Origin: JANMEX01 sp031423755
Lineage (GTDB): Bacteria > Pseudomonadota > Alphaproteobacteria > Rhizobiales > Rhizobiaceae
Direction: 5' to 3'
DNA: 17,110 nt
Assembly (NCBI GenBank): GCA_031423755.1
Contig: JANPGC010000327.1
Location: forward strand, 1-17,110
In this document: one piece after another, positions 1-6,021 of the stretch
Layout of the letters: every line of letters begins with the position of its first letter
How positions within the stretch are numbered: the first letter of the stretch is position 1
Program-made: the position numbers and the translations under genes
Notes under the pieces: generated by a model
What the model saw: the letters and a program-made list of their open reading frames with translations, nothing else
The model's database searches: none
What the model was told of the DNA's origin: nothing

Positions 1-63
1 TGACGCCGACACCCGATTCAGGAGACATTGTGCAAGTTGAACGGCTCCAAGAGGCTGCCCTGA

Positions 64-672
64 ATGAAGAAACTCGTTGCCACATGTTTCCTCGCACTGA
101 TGACCGCGCTGCCAATTGGCTTCACCGCACCAGCGCAGGCCGAAAGCGCGTTTGCCAAATTCATTCAGGCTGGAAAGCCACGCGTTCAGGGCGGACATTA
201 CCGCTCGAACAAATCACCGATCCCGCGCAAGACGGTCAGATATGACGCCTCGATACCGGGCGGAACCATCGTTATTGAAACATCAGAACGGCGGCTTTAC
301 TACACGCTCGGCAATGGCAAGGCGATACAGTATGCCGTGGGTGTCGGCCGCGAGGGGTTTGAATGGGCCGGTGCCAACAAGGTTTCGCGCAAGGCGGAAT
401 GGCCGGGTTGGACACCGCCAGCCGTGATGCGTGAACGTGTCAAGCGCGAGACCGGCCGCATCTTGCCGGCCTACCAGCCCGGCGGTCCCGACAATCCACT
501 TGGCGCAAGGGCCATGTATATCGGCGGCAGCATCTACCGCATCCATGGCACCAACCAGCCTTGGACGATTGGTCAAGCCATGTCTTCAGGCTGCATCCGC
601 ATGGCCAATGATGATGTCACCCATCTTTATGAGCAGGTGGCGATTGGAACGAAGGTGATCGTGCGGCGGTAG
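64..672 (+). CDS. L,D-transpeptidase, YkuD family, secreted
   Basis: This 202-residue protein starts with a signal peptide (basic MKK, hydrophobic stretch, likely cleavage after the AQA near residue 26), so it acts in the periplasm. A YkuD catalytic domain fills roughly residues 75-202, with the family signature: His161 in HGTN and catalytic Cys177 in SSGCIRM. Family members cross-link peptidoglycan by 3-3 bonds between diaminopimelate residues, or attach proteins to peptidoglycan; the sequence does not show which. The chosen ATG has GAGG at 51-54, nine bases upstream, and gives a complete signal peptide. No partner gene is adjacent; the downstream mazEF pair has its own promoter. Family assignment is firm, specific role unknown. 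Confidence 0.93.
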   Translation: MKKLVATCFLALMTALPIGFTAPAQAESAFAKFIQAGKPRVQGGHYRSNKSPIPRKTVRYDASIPGGTIVIETSERRLYYTLGNGKAIQYAVGVGREGFEWAGANKVSRKAEWPGWTPPAVMRERVKRETGRILPAYQPGGPDNPLGARAMYIGGSIYRIHGTNQPWTIGQAMSSGCIRMANDDVTHLYEQVAIGTKVIVRR

Positions 673-729
673 CAGACCGCGACACTCCGCAGTCGCTCAC
701 ACAATTCGTTTGCGCCGACATCCTGAATG

Positions 730-746
730 TTATATTTGAATATAAT
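730..746 (+). promoter_or_regulatory. mazE promoter with palindromic operator
   Basis: A dyad with 7-base arms, TTATATT (730-736) and AATATAA (739-745), is separated by TG. Its right arm overlaps a perfect -10 hexamer TATAAT at 741-746. No good -35 is visible (the best, CCGACA at 715-720, is 20 bases away). A/T-rich dyads overlapping the -10 are typical of operators bound by AbrB/MazE-type antitoxins, so autorepression by the product of the next gene is inferred. Confidence 0.6.
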
Positions 747-761
747 ATGTTGGAGGCTGGG

Positions 762-1004
762 ATGGCGACGGTGAAACTGCGGAAGGTCGGCGGCTCGACG
801 ATGCTGACCATCCCGCCGTCCATATTGGAAGCGCTGCCGTTTGGCCCCGACGCAAATCTGTCGCTGTCTGTCAGCAAGGGGAAACTGACGGTGGCAGAAG
901 CAAAGCCGCATTACCGGCTACACGATTTGCTGGCCGAGCATGAAGCAAGCCATGACGCGGACCACGATTGGCTCAACATGCCATCTGTTGGCGGCGAAAT
1001 CTGA
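762..1004 (+). CDS. mazE: MazE-type antitoxin (AbrB/SpoVT fold)
   Basis: An 80-residue protein whose N-terminal half is a swapped-hairpin AbrB-type DNA-binding domain: KLRKVGGSTMLTIPPSILE at about residues 5-23 is the classic MazE/ChpI opening. The acidic C-terminal tail (HEASHDADHDWL) is where MazE proteins wrap and block the toxin. The ATG at 762 is preferred over the in-frame ATG at 747, because a Shine-Dalgarno sequence, GGAGG (752-756), lies just upstream of 762 and the 747 codon overlaps the -10 region. It is followed after two bases by the toxin gene. Expected role: neutralise MazF and repress the operon through the dyad at 730-745. Confidence 0.88.
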   Translation: MATVKLRKVGGSTMLTIPPSILEALPFGPDANLSLSVSKGKLTVAEAKPHYRLHDLLAEHEASHDADHDWLNMPSVGGEI

Positions 1005-1006
1005 GC

Positions 1007-1339
1007 ATGGAGCGTGGCGACATTTGGCACATGGATCTGGATCCAACAGCAGGACGCGAGCAGCAGGGCAAGCGCTTCGTTTTCATTGTCTCGCCGCGAA
1101 AGTTCAATCAGGTGACGCAAGCCCCTGTTGTGCTGCCGATAACCACCGGCGGCGACTTTGCCCGGTCCAAGGGATTTGCGGTGTCGCTGACTGGCGCTGG
1201 AACCCGCGCCGTTGGCGTTATCAGATGCGATCAGCCGCGGGCCGTCGATCTCAAGGCGCGCGGCGGAAAGCTGATTGAACGCGCGCCGGATTTCATAACG
1301 CAGGACGTGATGGCAAGGCTTGCCACGATATTTGAGTAG
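1007..1339 (+). CDS. mazF: MazF-type mRNA interferase toxin (PemK/MazF)
   Basis: A 110-residue protein of the PemK/MazF family, endoribonucleases that cut cellular mRNA at short sequences when free of antitoxin. The N-terminal MERGDIWHMDLDPTAGREQQGKR is the diagnostic family motif, with the catalytic Arg of the GxEQxGxR-like loop. The PVVLPITTGG strand and the later DQPRAVDL segment, containing the conserved D-Q-R-D-type residues, are also present. The ATG two bases after the mazE stop matches the family start; a longer in-frame ORF from 968 would overlap mazE and adds no conserved sequence. Its stop lies five bases from the end of the convergent hydrolase gene. No damage is seen, so the toxin is probably functional. 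Confidence 0.92.
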   Translation: MERGDIWHMDLDPTAGREQQGKRFVFIVSPRKFNQVTQAPVVLPITTGGDFARSKGFAVSLTGAGTRAVGVIRCDQPRAVDLKARGGKLIERAPDFITQDVMARLATIFE

Positions 1340-1344
1340 GCGAT

Positions 1345-2256
1345 TCAGGCAGCATCCGCCATCTGCGCTGTGCCAGCCGCAAACAACTTCAGCGCTGCAA
1401 ACACGCTCTCATCGGCAATGATGCGGCGATGGCCGAGCCCGTCGAACGGTATAAGCCGGACATGCTTGCCTGCTGTCGCCATTGCCTGCGCTCCGGCGAA
1501 CGAAACTTCGCGGTCGTCCGGCGCGTGGCAAACCAGCACGTCGCCTTCGAAGCGCTTGAGCTGCTCGCTCATGACGAATGTTTCAACAGGGTATCCGGCC
1601 ACAGCATGTATGCGCCCCTCCATTGCCGCCTGCGCCCGTTTGCTCAGGCCGAAGTGTCGCCCAACGCCTTTGAACATGTCTGGCATTGAGTTTGGCGAGG
1701 CGATGATCGCAATCCGCCTGAACGATACCGGCACAAAACCTTTGATACCGCCAACAGCTGCATTGACCGCCACAACGCCGCCGAAGGAATGGCCGATGAC
1801 CATATCAAACGGCCCGAGCCATGTGGACGCGGCATGCACGGCCTCAACGCCACGCTTTACGTTGAGCGTCCGGCCAGTGGAATCGCCATGGCCGGGCAGA
1901 TCAAGGCCTGCAACATCAAATCCCTCGGCAACAAGACTGGCGATCATCCGCGCCATGAAATCCGTGCGCGAGCGCCAGCCGTGTATCACCAGCACCCTGC
2001 CCTTGTTCGGCACGGATGGATTTGCGCGGAATTGATGCGCAACCACGCAGCCGGTGGAGATTTTCAGCCGGTGCTTGCGCGCTTCAGCCATGATGGGCGC
2101 GGCGCGTTCAATCGCTGCCTGCTCCTTCTTGTCGGGCTTTGCAGGGTCTTCAGTGCGACAAAACAACTCGAAGGCCAGACGTCCCGCAAGCGCCGGAAAA
2201 ATGCGCCCGCCTTGACCAAGCACGGCGCGTATGACTTGCTGACTTGAAATGGACAT
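1345..2256 (-). CDS. alpha/beta-hydrolase (serine hydrolase)
   Basis: A 303-residue cytoplasmic alpha/beta-hydrolase. Visible motifs in order: oxyanion-hole HGW near residue 92, LDLPGHGDS near 119-127, nucleophile elbow GHSFGG with Ser157, an acid in PDDREV near 247-248, and GLGH with His276, so a complete catalytic triad is present. The first 80 residues are a helical extension before the core. The ATG at 2256 is chosen over 2289 because GGAG sits seven bases upstream, and the longer version would run through the shared operator. It is divergent from a MarR gene, which probably controls it. The substrate (ester, lactone or thioester) cannot be read from the sequence. Confidence 0.87.
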   Translation of the reverse strand: MSISSQQVIRAVLGQGGRIFPALAGRLAFELFCRTEDPAKPDKKEQAAIERAAPIMAEARKHRLKISTGCVVAHQFRANPSVPNKGRVLVIHGWRSRTDFMARMIASLVAEGFDVAGLDLPGHGDSTGRTLNVKRGVEAVHAASTWLGPFDMVIGHSFGGVVAVNAAVGGIKGFVPVSFRRIAIIASPNSMPDMFKGVGRHFGLSKRAQAAMEGRIHAVAGYPVETFVMSEQLKRFEGDVLVCHAPDDREVSFAGAQAMATAGKHVRLIPFDGLGHRRIIADESVFAALKLFAAGTAQMADAA

Positions 2257-2270
2257 CACCCGACTCCAGA

Positions 2271-2307
2271 TTGGTTCAACCATGAACAATATTGTTCAAT
2301 CATGAAC
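2271..2307. promoter_or_regulatory. repeated MarR-type operator between hydrolase and marR genes
   Basis: The gap between the divergent genes holds a perfect 16-base palindrome TGAACAATATTGTTCA (2283-2298). It is also part of a two-fold repeat: GTTCA-ACCA-TGAAC at 2274-2287 and GTTCA-ATCA-TGAAC at 2294-2307, spaced exactly 20 bases (two helical turns). The right-hand unit covers the marR start codon. The palindrome is typical in size for a MarR dimer site. Control of both genes by this regulator is inferred. Confidence 0.7.
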
Positions 2308-2781
2308 GAAAAGCAAGAGCCAAACAGGCCGCATCTTCCGTGGGACAATCCTCGCTTCCGCAACTGGGTTGCGGTGGCAAAAGCGGCGCACGCCGTTGAG
2401 CGCGCGATCCTTGACGCAATGAAGCCGCTGGATCTGAAACCGGCACAGCTCGACATGATGATGAACATCCACCGCCACCCCGGCCTGTCGCAACAGGAAC
2501 TGGCCGAACGATTGATTGTCGGGCGTTCGAACATAACCATGCTGATGCCCGGCCTGATGGCGCGCGGGCTGGTGAGCCGGGAGATCGATGCGAAAGACAA
2601 GCGTGTTCAGCGGCTGGCCCTGACTCCGGATGGCGCGGCCCTGTTGATGGAGGCGCTGGAACTTTATTCGCAGCTGATCGACAAGGCGATGGGCGCGGCG
2701 ACGCCGGAAGAGTGCGATCTGGTTGGCACGCAGATGATGAAGATGGTGGAGATATTGAAGGCGGATCAGGCCGCGTCCTGA
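2302..2781 (+). CDS. MarR family transcriptional regulator
   Basis: A 159-residue winged-helix regulator. The MarR core spans about residues 45-110: the LSQQELAERLIVGRSNITMLM segment is the DNA-recognition helix-turn-helix, and the wing carries the family signature DAKDKRVQRLALT. Flanking helices form the dimer interface. Family members repress neighbouring genes and release DNA on binding small, often phenolic or lipid-like ligands. The ATG at 2302 lies inside the repeated operator and has no Shine-Dalgarno sequence; a -10-like TATTGT (2290-2295) would start transcription near the ATG, so a leaderless message is possible. No better in-frame start exists before the conserved region. Its 3' end overlaps the convergent antitoxin gene by 16 bases. 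Confidence 0.9.
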   Translation: MNEKQEPNRPHLPWDNPRFRNWVAVAKAAHAVERAILDAMKPLDLKPAQLDMMMNIHRHPGLSQQELAERLIVGRSNITMLMPGLMARGLVSREIDAKDKRVQRLALTPDGAALLMEALELYSQLIDKAMGAATPEECDLVGTQMMKMVEILKADQAAS

Positions 2782-3074
2782 CGCGCGTCCGGGATTTTGA
2801 CCAGCGAAAGCCGGTAGCCGAGCGCCTCCGCCACTTTGACAATAGTCGCCATCCCCGGATTGCCCTCGCCGCTCAGCGCCTTGTAAAGCGCCTGCCGCGT
2901 CAACCCGGTCTTGCGCGCCAGATCGGTGATGCCCCGCGCGCGGGCCACAACGCCGAGCGCATGGGCGATTTCGGCCGGGGTGCCATCTTCGCAGGTGATG
3001 CGAAGAAATTCGGCTTGGCTTGCTTCATCCTGCAAGTAATTTGCCGGATCAAACACCCGTGTCTTCAACACCAT
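2766..3074 (-). CDS. HigA-like antitoxin (addiction module antidote, HTH)
   Basis: A 102-residue helix-turn-helix protein of the group annotated as probable addiction-module antidote. The N-terminal third (FDPANYLQDEASQAEFL) is characteristic of this group and likely contacts the toxin. The HTH is at about residues 50-75 (ITDLARKTGLTRQALYKALS), followed by NPGMATIVKVAEALGYRLSL, a family hallmark. It lies six bases after the toxin gene, in the toxin-first order of HigBA systems; GGAGG within the toxin's last codons provides its ribosome site ten bases from the ATG. Expected role: bind the toxin and repress the operon. Its last 16 bases overlap the marR 3' end on the other strand. Confidence 0.88.
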   Translation of the reverse strand: MVLKTRVFDPANYLQDEASQAEFLRITCEDGTPAEIAHALGVVARARGITDLARKTGLTRQALYKALSGEGNPGMATIVKVAEALGYRLSLVKIPDARQDAA

Positions 3075-3079
3075 GATTC

Positions 3080-3379
3080 TCAGTCCTCCAAATTCGACGC
3101 CAACACCTTGGCTCTGCGAATATCCCGTTCCTGCGTGGCCTTGTCACCGCCGCAAAGCAGCAAGACATAGACCTTGCCACGTCGAACATAATAGACCCGA
3201 TAGCCCGGGCCATAATTGATACGCAGTTCGCTGACGCCCTCTCCTACCGGCCTGACATCACCCGGATTGCCTGCAGCAAATCGCACAAGACGCTCGACGA
3301 TGCGCACGCGCGCATTGTTATCTCTCAGCTCTTCAAGCCAGCCAGTAAAAACATCCGTTTCACGAATTTCTATTGCCAT
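3080..3379 (-). CDS. RelE/HigB-like toxin (addiction module killer protein)
   Basis: A 99-residue toxin of the RelE/ParE fold, subgroup with phage Gp49-like proteins. Diagnostic segments are VFTGWLEELRD near the start, ELRINYGPGYRVYY in the middle and the C-terminal LLLCGGDKATQERDIRRA. Many relatives cut mRNA on the ribosome. It precedes its antitoxin gene. The ATG at 3379 fits the family start (AIEIRETDVF), but it has no Shine-Dalgarno sequence, suggesting weak or leaderless translation, which would help keep toxin lower than antitoxin. It could also be read through from the DUF971 gene upstream on the same strand, 39 bases away. Intact as far as visible. Confidence 0.9.
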   Translation of the reverse strand: MAIEIRETDVFTGWLEELRDNNARVRIVERLVRFAAGNPGDVRPVGEGVSELRINYGPGYRVYYVRRGKVYVLLLCGGDKATQERDIRRAKVLASNLED

Positions 3380-3380
3380 A

Positions 3381-3398
3381 TGTAAACCATGGTTGTCA
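3381..3398 (-). promoter_or_regulatory. candidate operator of the RelE/HigB-HigA pair
   Basis: Immediately before the toxin start lies an imperfect 18-base dyad. Read on the minus strand it is TGACAACCATGGTTTACA, with a perfect 10-base centre AACCATGGTT (3385-3394) and outer arms agreeing at 6 of 8 positions. TGGACA, five of six bases of a -35 box, lies just upstream on the minus strand, but no good -10 fits. Position next to an HTH antitoxin operon suggests an autoregulatory site; this is inference. Confidence 0.4.
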
Positions 3399-3418
3399 GT
3401 TTGTCCAGAACAAATGCC

Positions 3419-3793
3419 TCAATGCAGCCCCGCCCCTCTCCCCAATCCCTTCTCCTTCAACTCATCCAGATAAGCCTGCCACTTGGCTTCCTTGTCCTTG
3501 CCCAACTCCGCCAGATACACCCACGTGAAAAGCCCGGAATCATGCCCGTCGTCGAACACAATCCGGATAGCGTAATTGCCGACTGGCAGCAGCTGGCTGA
3601 TCAATACGTTGGCCTTGTTCGGCACAGTCACGCGCTGTTCGGGCGAATGGCCCTGCACTTCCGCCGACGGCGACAGGACGCGCAGCATTTCGGCGGTGAA
3701 ACTGTATTTGTCGCCGCCATTGAAGGTCACGGTCAAAAGCCGCTTGTCGGGCGAGACGCGCAGTTCGGTCGGCCAGGGTTTGGAATCGGACAT
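3419..3793 (-). CDS. DUF971 domain protein
   Basis: A 124-residue protein consisting of one DUF971 domain (related to the N-terminal domain of gamma-butyrobetaine hydroxylase). Typical features are PTELRVSPDKRLLTVTFNGGDKYSF at the start and the VGNYAIRIVFDDGHDSGLFTWVYLAEL segment, which holds the conserved W/L-x-DGH/SG pattern. The start is well supported by GAGGTGA a few bases upstream. DUF971 is also found at the end of the plant iron-sulphur carrier HCF101 and near Mrp/ApbC genes, so a link to iron-sulphur proteins is plausible. It is divergent from moaA, whose product needs two 4Fe-4S clusters. Biochemical role unknown. Confidence 0.85.
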   Translation of the reverse strand: MSDSKPWPTELRVSPDKRLLTVTFNGGDKYSFTAEMLRVLSPSAEVQGHSPEQRVTVPNKANVLISQLLPVGNYAIRIVFDDGHDSGLFTWVYLAELGKDKEAKWQAYLDELKEKGLGRGAGLH

Positions 3794-3896
3794 AAATCAC
3801 CTCAAAATGCTATTGGGCTCGTGCTTAGGTGCAATCTTGGGCCGCTTCAAGCCAATCCCGCTTGACGGAACGCCTCCGCAGTCCGACATAGGGGAC

Positions 3897-4925
3897 ATGG
3901 AAAACGCAATCGCCCTCAGCGCTAACCCGGCACCGATGATCGACCCGTTCGGGCGGCATGTGTCTTACTTGCGCGTCTCTGTCACAGACCGCTGCGATTT
4001 CCGCTGCACATATTGCATGGCCGAAGACATGGTCTTCCTGCCAAAGAAAGATTTGCTGACGCTGGAGGAACTCGACCGGCTCTGTTCTGCCTTCATCGAA
4101 AAGGGCGTTGAGAAACTGCGCCTGACCGGCGGCGAGCCGCTGGTGCGCAAGAACATCATGCAGTTGATCCGCTCGCTGTCGCGGCATTTGGCAAGCGGCG
4201 CTCTGAAGGAGCTGACGCTGACCACCAACGGCTCGCAGCTCGCCAAATATGCGCAAGAGCTGGCTGACTGCGGCGTCAAGCGCATCAATGTCTCCATCGA
4301 TACGCTCGACCCGGACAAGTTCCGCACCATCACCCGCTGGGGCGATTTGGCCAAAGTGCTTGAGGGGGTCGATGCGGCGCAGAAGGCCGGGCTCAAGGTC
4401 AAGATCAATGCTGTGGCGCTGAAGGACTTCAACGACCAGGAAATTCCCGACCTGATGCGCTGGGCGCATGCGCGCGGGGCCGATCTCACCCTTATCGAAA
4501 CCATGCCGATGGGCGAAATCGACGAGGACCGCACGGATCAATATCTACCACTGAGCCAGGTGCGCACTGATTTGGAGCAGCGGTTCACGCTTTCCGACAT
4601 TGCCTACAAGACAGGCGGCCCGGCCCGCTATGTCGAAGTCAAGGAAACCCGCGGACGCATAGGCTTCATCACGCCGCTCACCCACAATTTCTGCGAAAGC
4701 TGCAACCGCGTGCGGCTGACCTGCACTGGCACGCTCTATATGTGCCTTGGCCAGAACGACGCGGCGGACCTTCGCGCGCCGCTGCGGGCATCGGAAGGCA
4801 ACGAGCTTCTGTCCAACGCCATCGACGAAGCGATTGGCCGCAAGCCCAAGGGCCATGACTTCATCATCGACCGGCGCAGCGCCAAGCCTGCGGTTTCAAG
4901 GCACATGAGTGTGACGGGTGGATAG
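3897..4925 (+). CDS. moaA: GTP 3',8-cyclase MoaA (molybdenum cofactor step 1)
   Basis: A 342-residue radical-SAM enzyme that, with MoaC, converts GTP to cyclic pyranopterin monophosphate. The N-terminal radical-SAM cluster ligands are Cys33, Cys37 and Cys40 (CDFRCTYC), followed by the LTGGEPL SAM-binding motif. The C-terminal second cluster uses about Cys266, Cys269 and Cys283 (CxxC-x13-C). The protein ends in Gly-Gly, which is essential in MoaA. The reading frame is open far upstream (to 3576), but the ATG at 3897 gives the usual family length; AGGGG lies only two bases before it, so the ATG at 3936 or 3807 cannot be excluded. moaC is not in the window, and mobA/mobB lie 5 kb downstream. Confidence 0.95.
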   Translation: MENAIALSANPAPMIDPFGRHVSYLRVSVTDRCDFRCTYCMAEDMVFLPKKDLLTLEELDRLCSAFIEKGVEKLRLTGGEPLVRKNIMQLIRSLSRHLASGALKELTLTTNGSQLAKYAQELADCGVKRINVSIDTLDPDKFRTITRWGDLAKVLEGVDAAQKAGLKVKINAVALKDFNDQEIPDLMRWAHARGADLTLIETMPMGEIDEDRTDQYLPLSQVRTDLEQRFTLSDIAYKTGGPARYVEVKETRGRIGFITPLTHNFCESCNRVRLTCTGTLYMCLGQNDAADLRAPLRASEGNELLSNAIDEAIGRKPKGHDFIIDRRSAKPAVSRHMSVTGG

Positions 4926-4961
4926 TCGCGCCATGCCCCGCCGATTTGTCGGCAATTCAAA

Positions 4962-4979
4962 AGAATGATAAGAATGATA
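4962..4979 (+). repeat. tandem 9-base repeat in moaA downstream gap
   Basis: AGAATGATA occurs twice in immediate succession (4962-4970 and 4971-4979) in the 144-base gap before the small membrane-protein gene. A weak hairpin GCCGA-TTTG-TCGGC (4940-4953), without a T-run, precedes it. I see no clear promoter or terminator in the remainder of this gap. Confidence 0.5.
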
Positions 4980-5069
4980 GCTGGTTTCAGGGCGTGCAGT
5001 GCCCAAAACACCTTCACGTGCGTGAACTCTGGACAAGCCAGCAGGCTGTCGAACCACAGGAGGTCTATC

Positions 5070-5456
5070 ATGCAGCTTGGATTGTTTCTCATCATAGCCG
5101 CGGTTGTTCATGGAGTTTTGGGGCTCGTTGCATTTCTTGCGCCCGGCGCAGCGGCAGCAATGTTTGGCATCGTGCTCGATGCCGGCGGCTCAGCAATTGC
5201 CCGCCTTCTCGGCGCAACCATGCTCGGGATGGCAGCGACGTTCTGGTTCAGCCGCACCCTGACCGCATCCGACGTGCTCAAAGGCGTGCTGATCGGCGGA
5301 TTTGTCTTCAGCGGGCTGTCGCTTATCATCGCAATCTTTGCGCTCACTGGCGGCATCATTGCTCCGCGCGGCTGGATCGGAGCGGTCGCAAGAGCCGCGT
5401 TCACTGTCGGCTTTGGCTACTTTGCTTTTGTGAAGCCTGCCAAAATAGAGGCGTAA
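5070..5456 (+). CDS. small integral membrane protein, function unknown
   Basis: A 128-residue, very hydrophobic protein with about four membrane helices (roughly residues 3-33, 42-60, 67-90 and 100-120) and a short basic end (KPAKIEA). No catalytic motif is visible and I do not recognise the family. The start is clear: a perfect AGGAGG at 5058-5063 stands six bases before the ATG, while the open frame from 4965 has no such site. It lies 144 bases after moaA on the same strand. Nothing in it suggests molybdenum metabolism; placement may be coincidental. The strong ribosome site implies real expression. Confidence 0.8.
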   Translation: MQLGLFLIIAAVVHGVLGLVAFLAPGAAAAMFGIVLDAGGSAIARLLGATMLGMAATFWFSRTLTASDVLKGVLIGGFVFSGLSLIIAIFALTGGIIAPRGWIGAVARAAFTVGFGYFAFVKPAKIEA

Positions 5457-5538
5457 ACACATTTGTCATTGGTCACAGAAGAATGCGGGCGCTGAAGATT
5501 GAAAAACCTGGACAGTTGGCAGCATGCGGGTGTGACAG

Positions 5539-6021
5539 GTGAATAATCGCGCAGTGCGTTATTTCGGGTTGATGCTCGTTCTGCTGACGGGCGTGGTTGT
5601 CGGCTCCGCCGCGATGGCATCTGACTACACCTATGCCAACCCGCGCTTTGGCACGACGATCACGTTTCCGGACGCGATCTTCAACGAAGCTGACCCGGAG
5701 CCTGAAAATGGCGACGGCGCCCGCTGGCGTGCAGCCGACGGCGGCGAACTGGCCGTCTGGGGCGAATACAACGCACTCGACTTCACCCCCTCAACCCTCG
5801 CAGACTTCATTGCCAAGGACCTTGACAAGGTCACCTACCGAAAGGTCGGCGCGCGCTGGATGGTCGTTTCCGGGTTTGACGGAGACGTTATCGTCTACCA
5901 CCGCGCGGAATTCGGCTCAGGCGGCGTCATCCACACGATGGAACTGCGCTATCCTGCAGCGCTTAATCAGCACTACGACAGGCTGGCAGGCAAGATTGCC
6001 GACAGTTTGATCGGGCCCTGA
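5539..6021 (+). CDS. secreted protein of unknown function
   Basis: A 160-residue protein with an N-terminal signal peptide (VRYFGLMLVLLTGVVVGSAAMAS, split here as a hydrophobic core at about 9-22 and likely cleavage after AMA near residue 27). The mature part is mixed beta-rich sequence with aromatic and acidic residues and no recognised catalytic motif. The length and layout resemble small periplasmic proteins from rhizobia. The start is a GTG at 5539 lying inside a diverged repeat of the moaA end; no clear Shine-Dalgarno sequence precedes it, so the in-frame GTG at 5554 or ATG at 5572 could be used, though the latter would remove the basic start of the signal. It converges with the M20 gene, with no spacing between their ends. 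Confidence 0.72.
   Translation: MNNRAVRYFGLMLVLLTGVVVGSAAMASDYTYANPRFGTTITFPDAIFNEADPEPENGDGARWRAADGGELAVWGEYNALDFTPSTLADFIAKDLDKVTYRKVGARWMVVSGFDGDVIVYHRAEFGSGGVIHTMELRYPAALNQHYDRLAGKIADSLIGP

Larger units (their letters stand above)
4909..5552 (+). repeat. diverged direct repeat at the moaA 3' end and the 5539 gene start
   Basis: The 23 bases at 4909-4931, covering the last moaA codons, its stop and the following bases, recur at 5530-5552 with 20 matches. The three differences inside the 21-base core (4911-4931 versus 5532-5552) are all G-to-A. The second copy holds the GTG start of the secreted protein gene. The interval given spans both copies. It may be a remnant of a local duplication or a short shared signal. 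Confidence 0.45.

Noticed and set aside
1..63. Possible end of an upstream gene at the left edge
   Set aside because: TGA at bases 1-3 could be a stop codon, but no coding sequence is available to judge.
1370..2035. 221-codon plus-strand open frame across the hydrolase gene
   Set aside because: Antisense to a gene with an intact catalytic triad; no coherent domain.
3576..3896. In-frame extension of moaA upstream by 107 residues
   Set aside because: It runs antisense through most of the DUF971 gene and has no MoaA-like sequence; the conserved protein begins near 3897-3936.
3794..3896. Possible molybdenum cofactor riboswitch before moaA
   Set aside because: The 103-base gap shows no long conserved stem-loops of that RNA class and is shared with the divergent DUF971 gene.
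3825..4541. Long open frames on the minus strand inside moaA (also 3965-4534)
   Set aside because: Shadow frames of a clear gene in GC-rich DNA; no recognisable domain and no ribosome site.
4940..4953. Hairpin after moaA as a terminator
   Set aside because: Only a five-base stem and no T-run; too weak to call.
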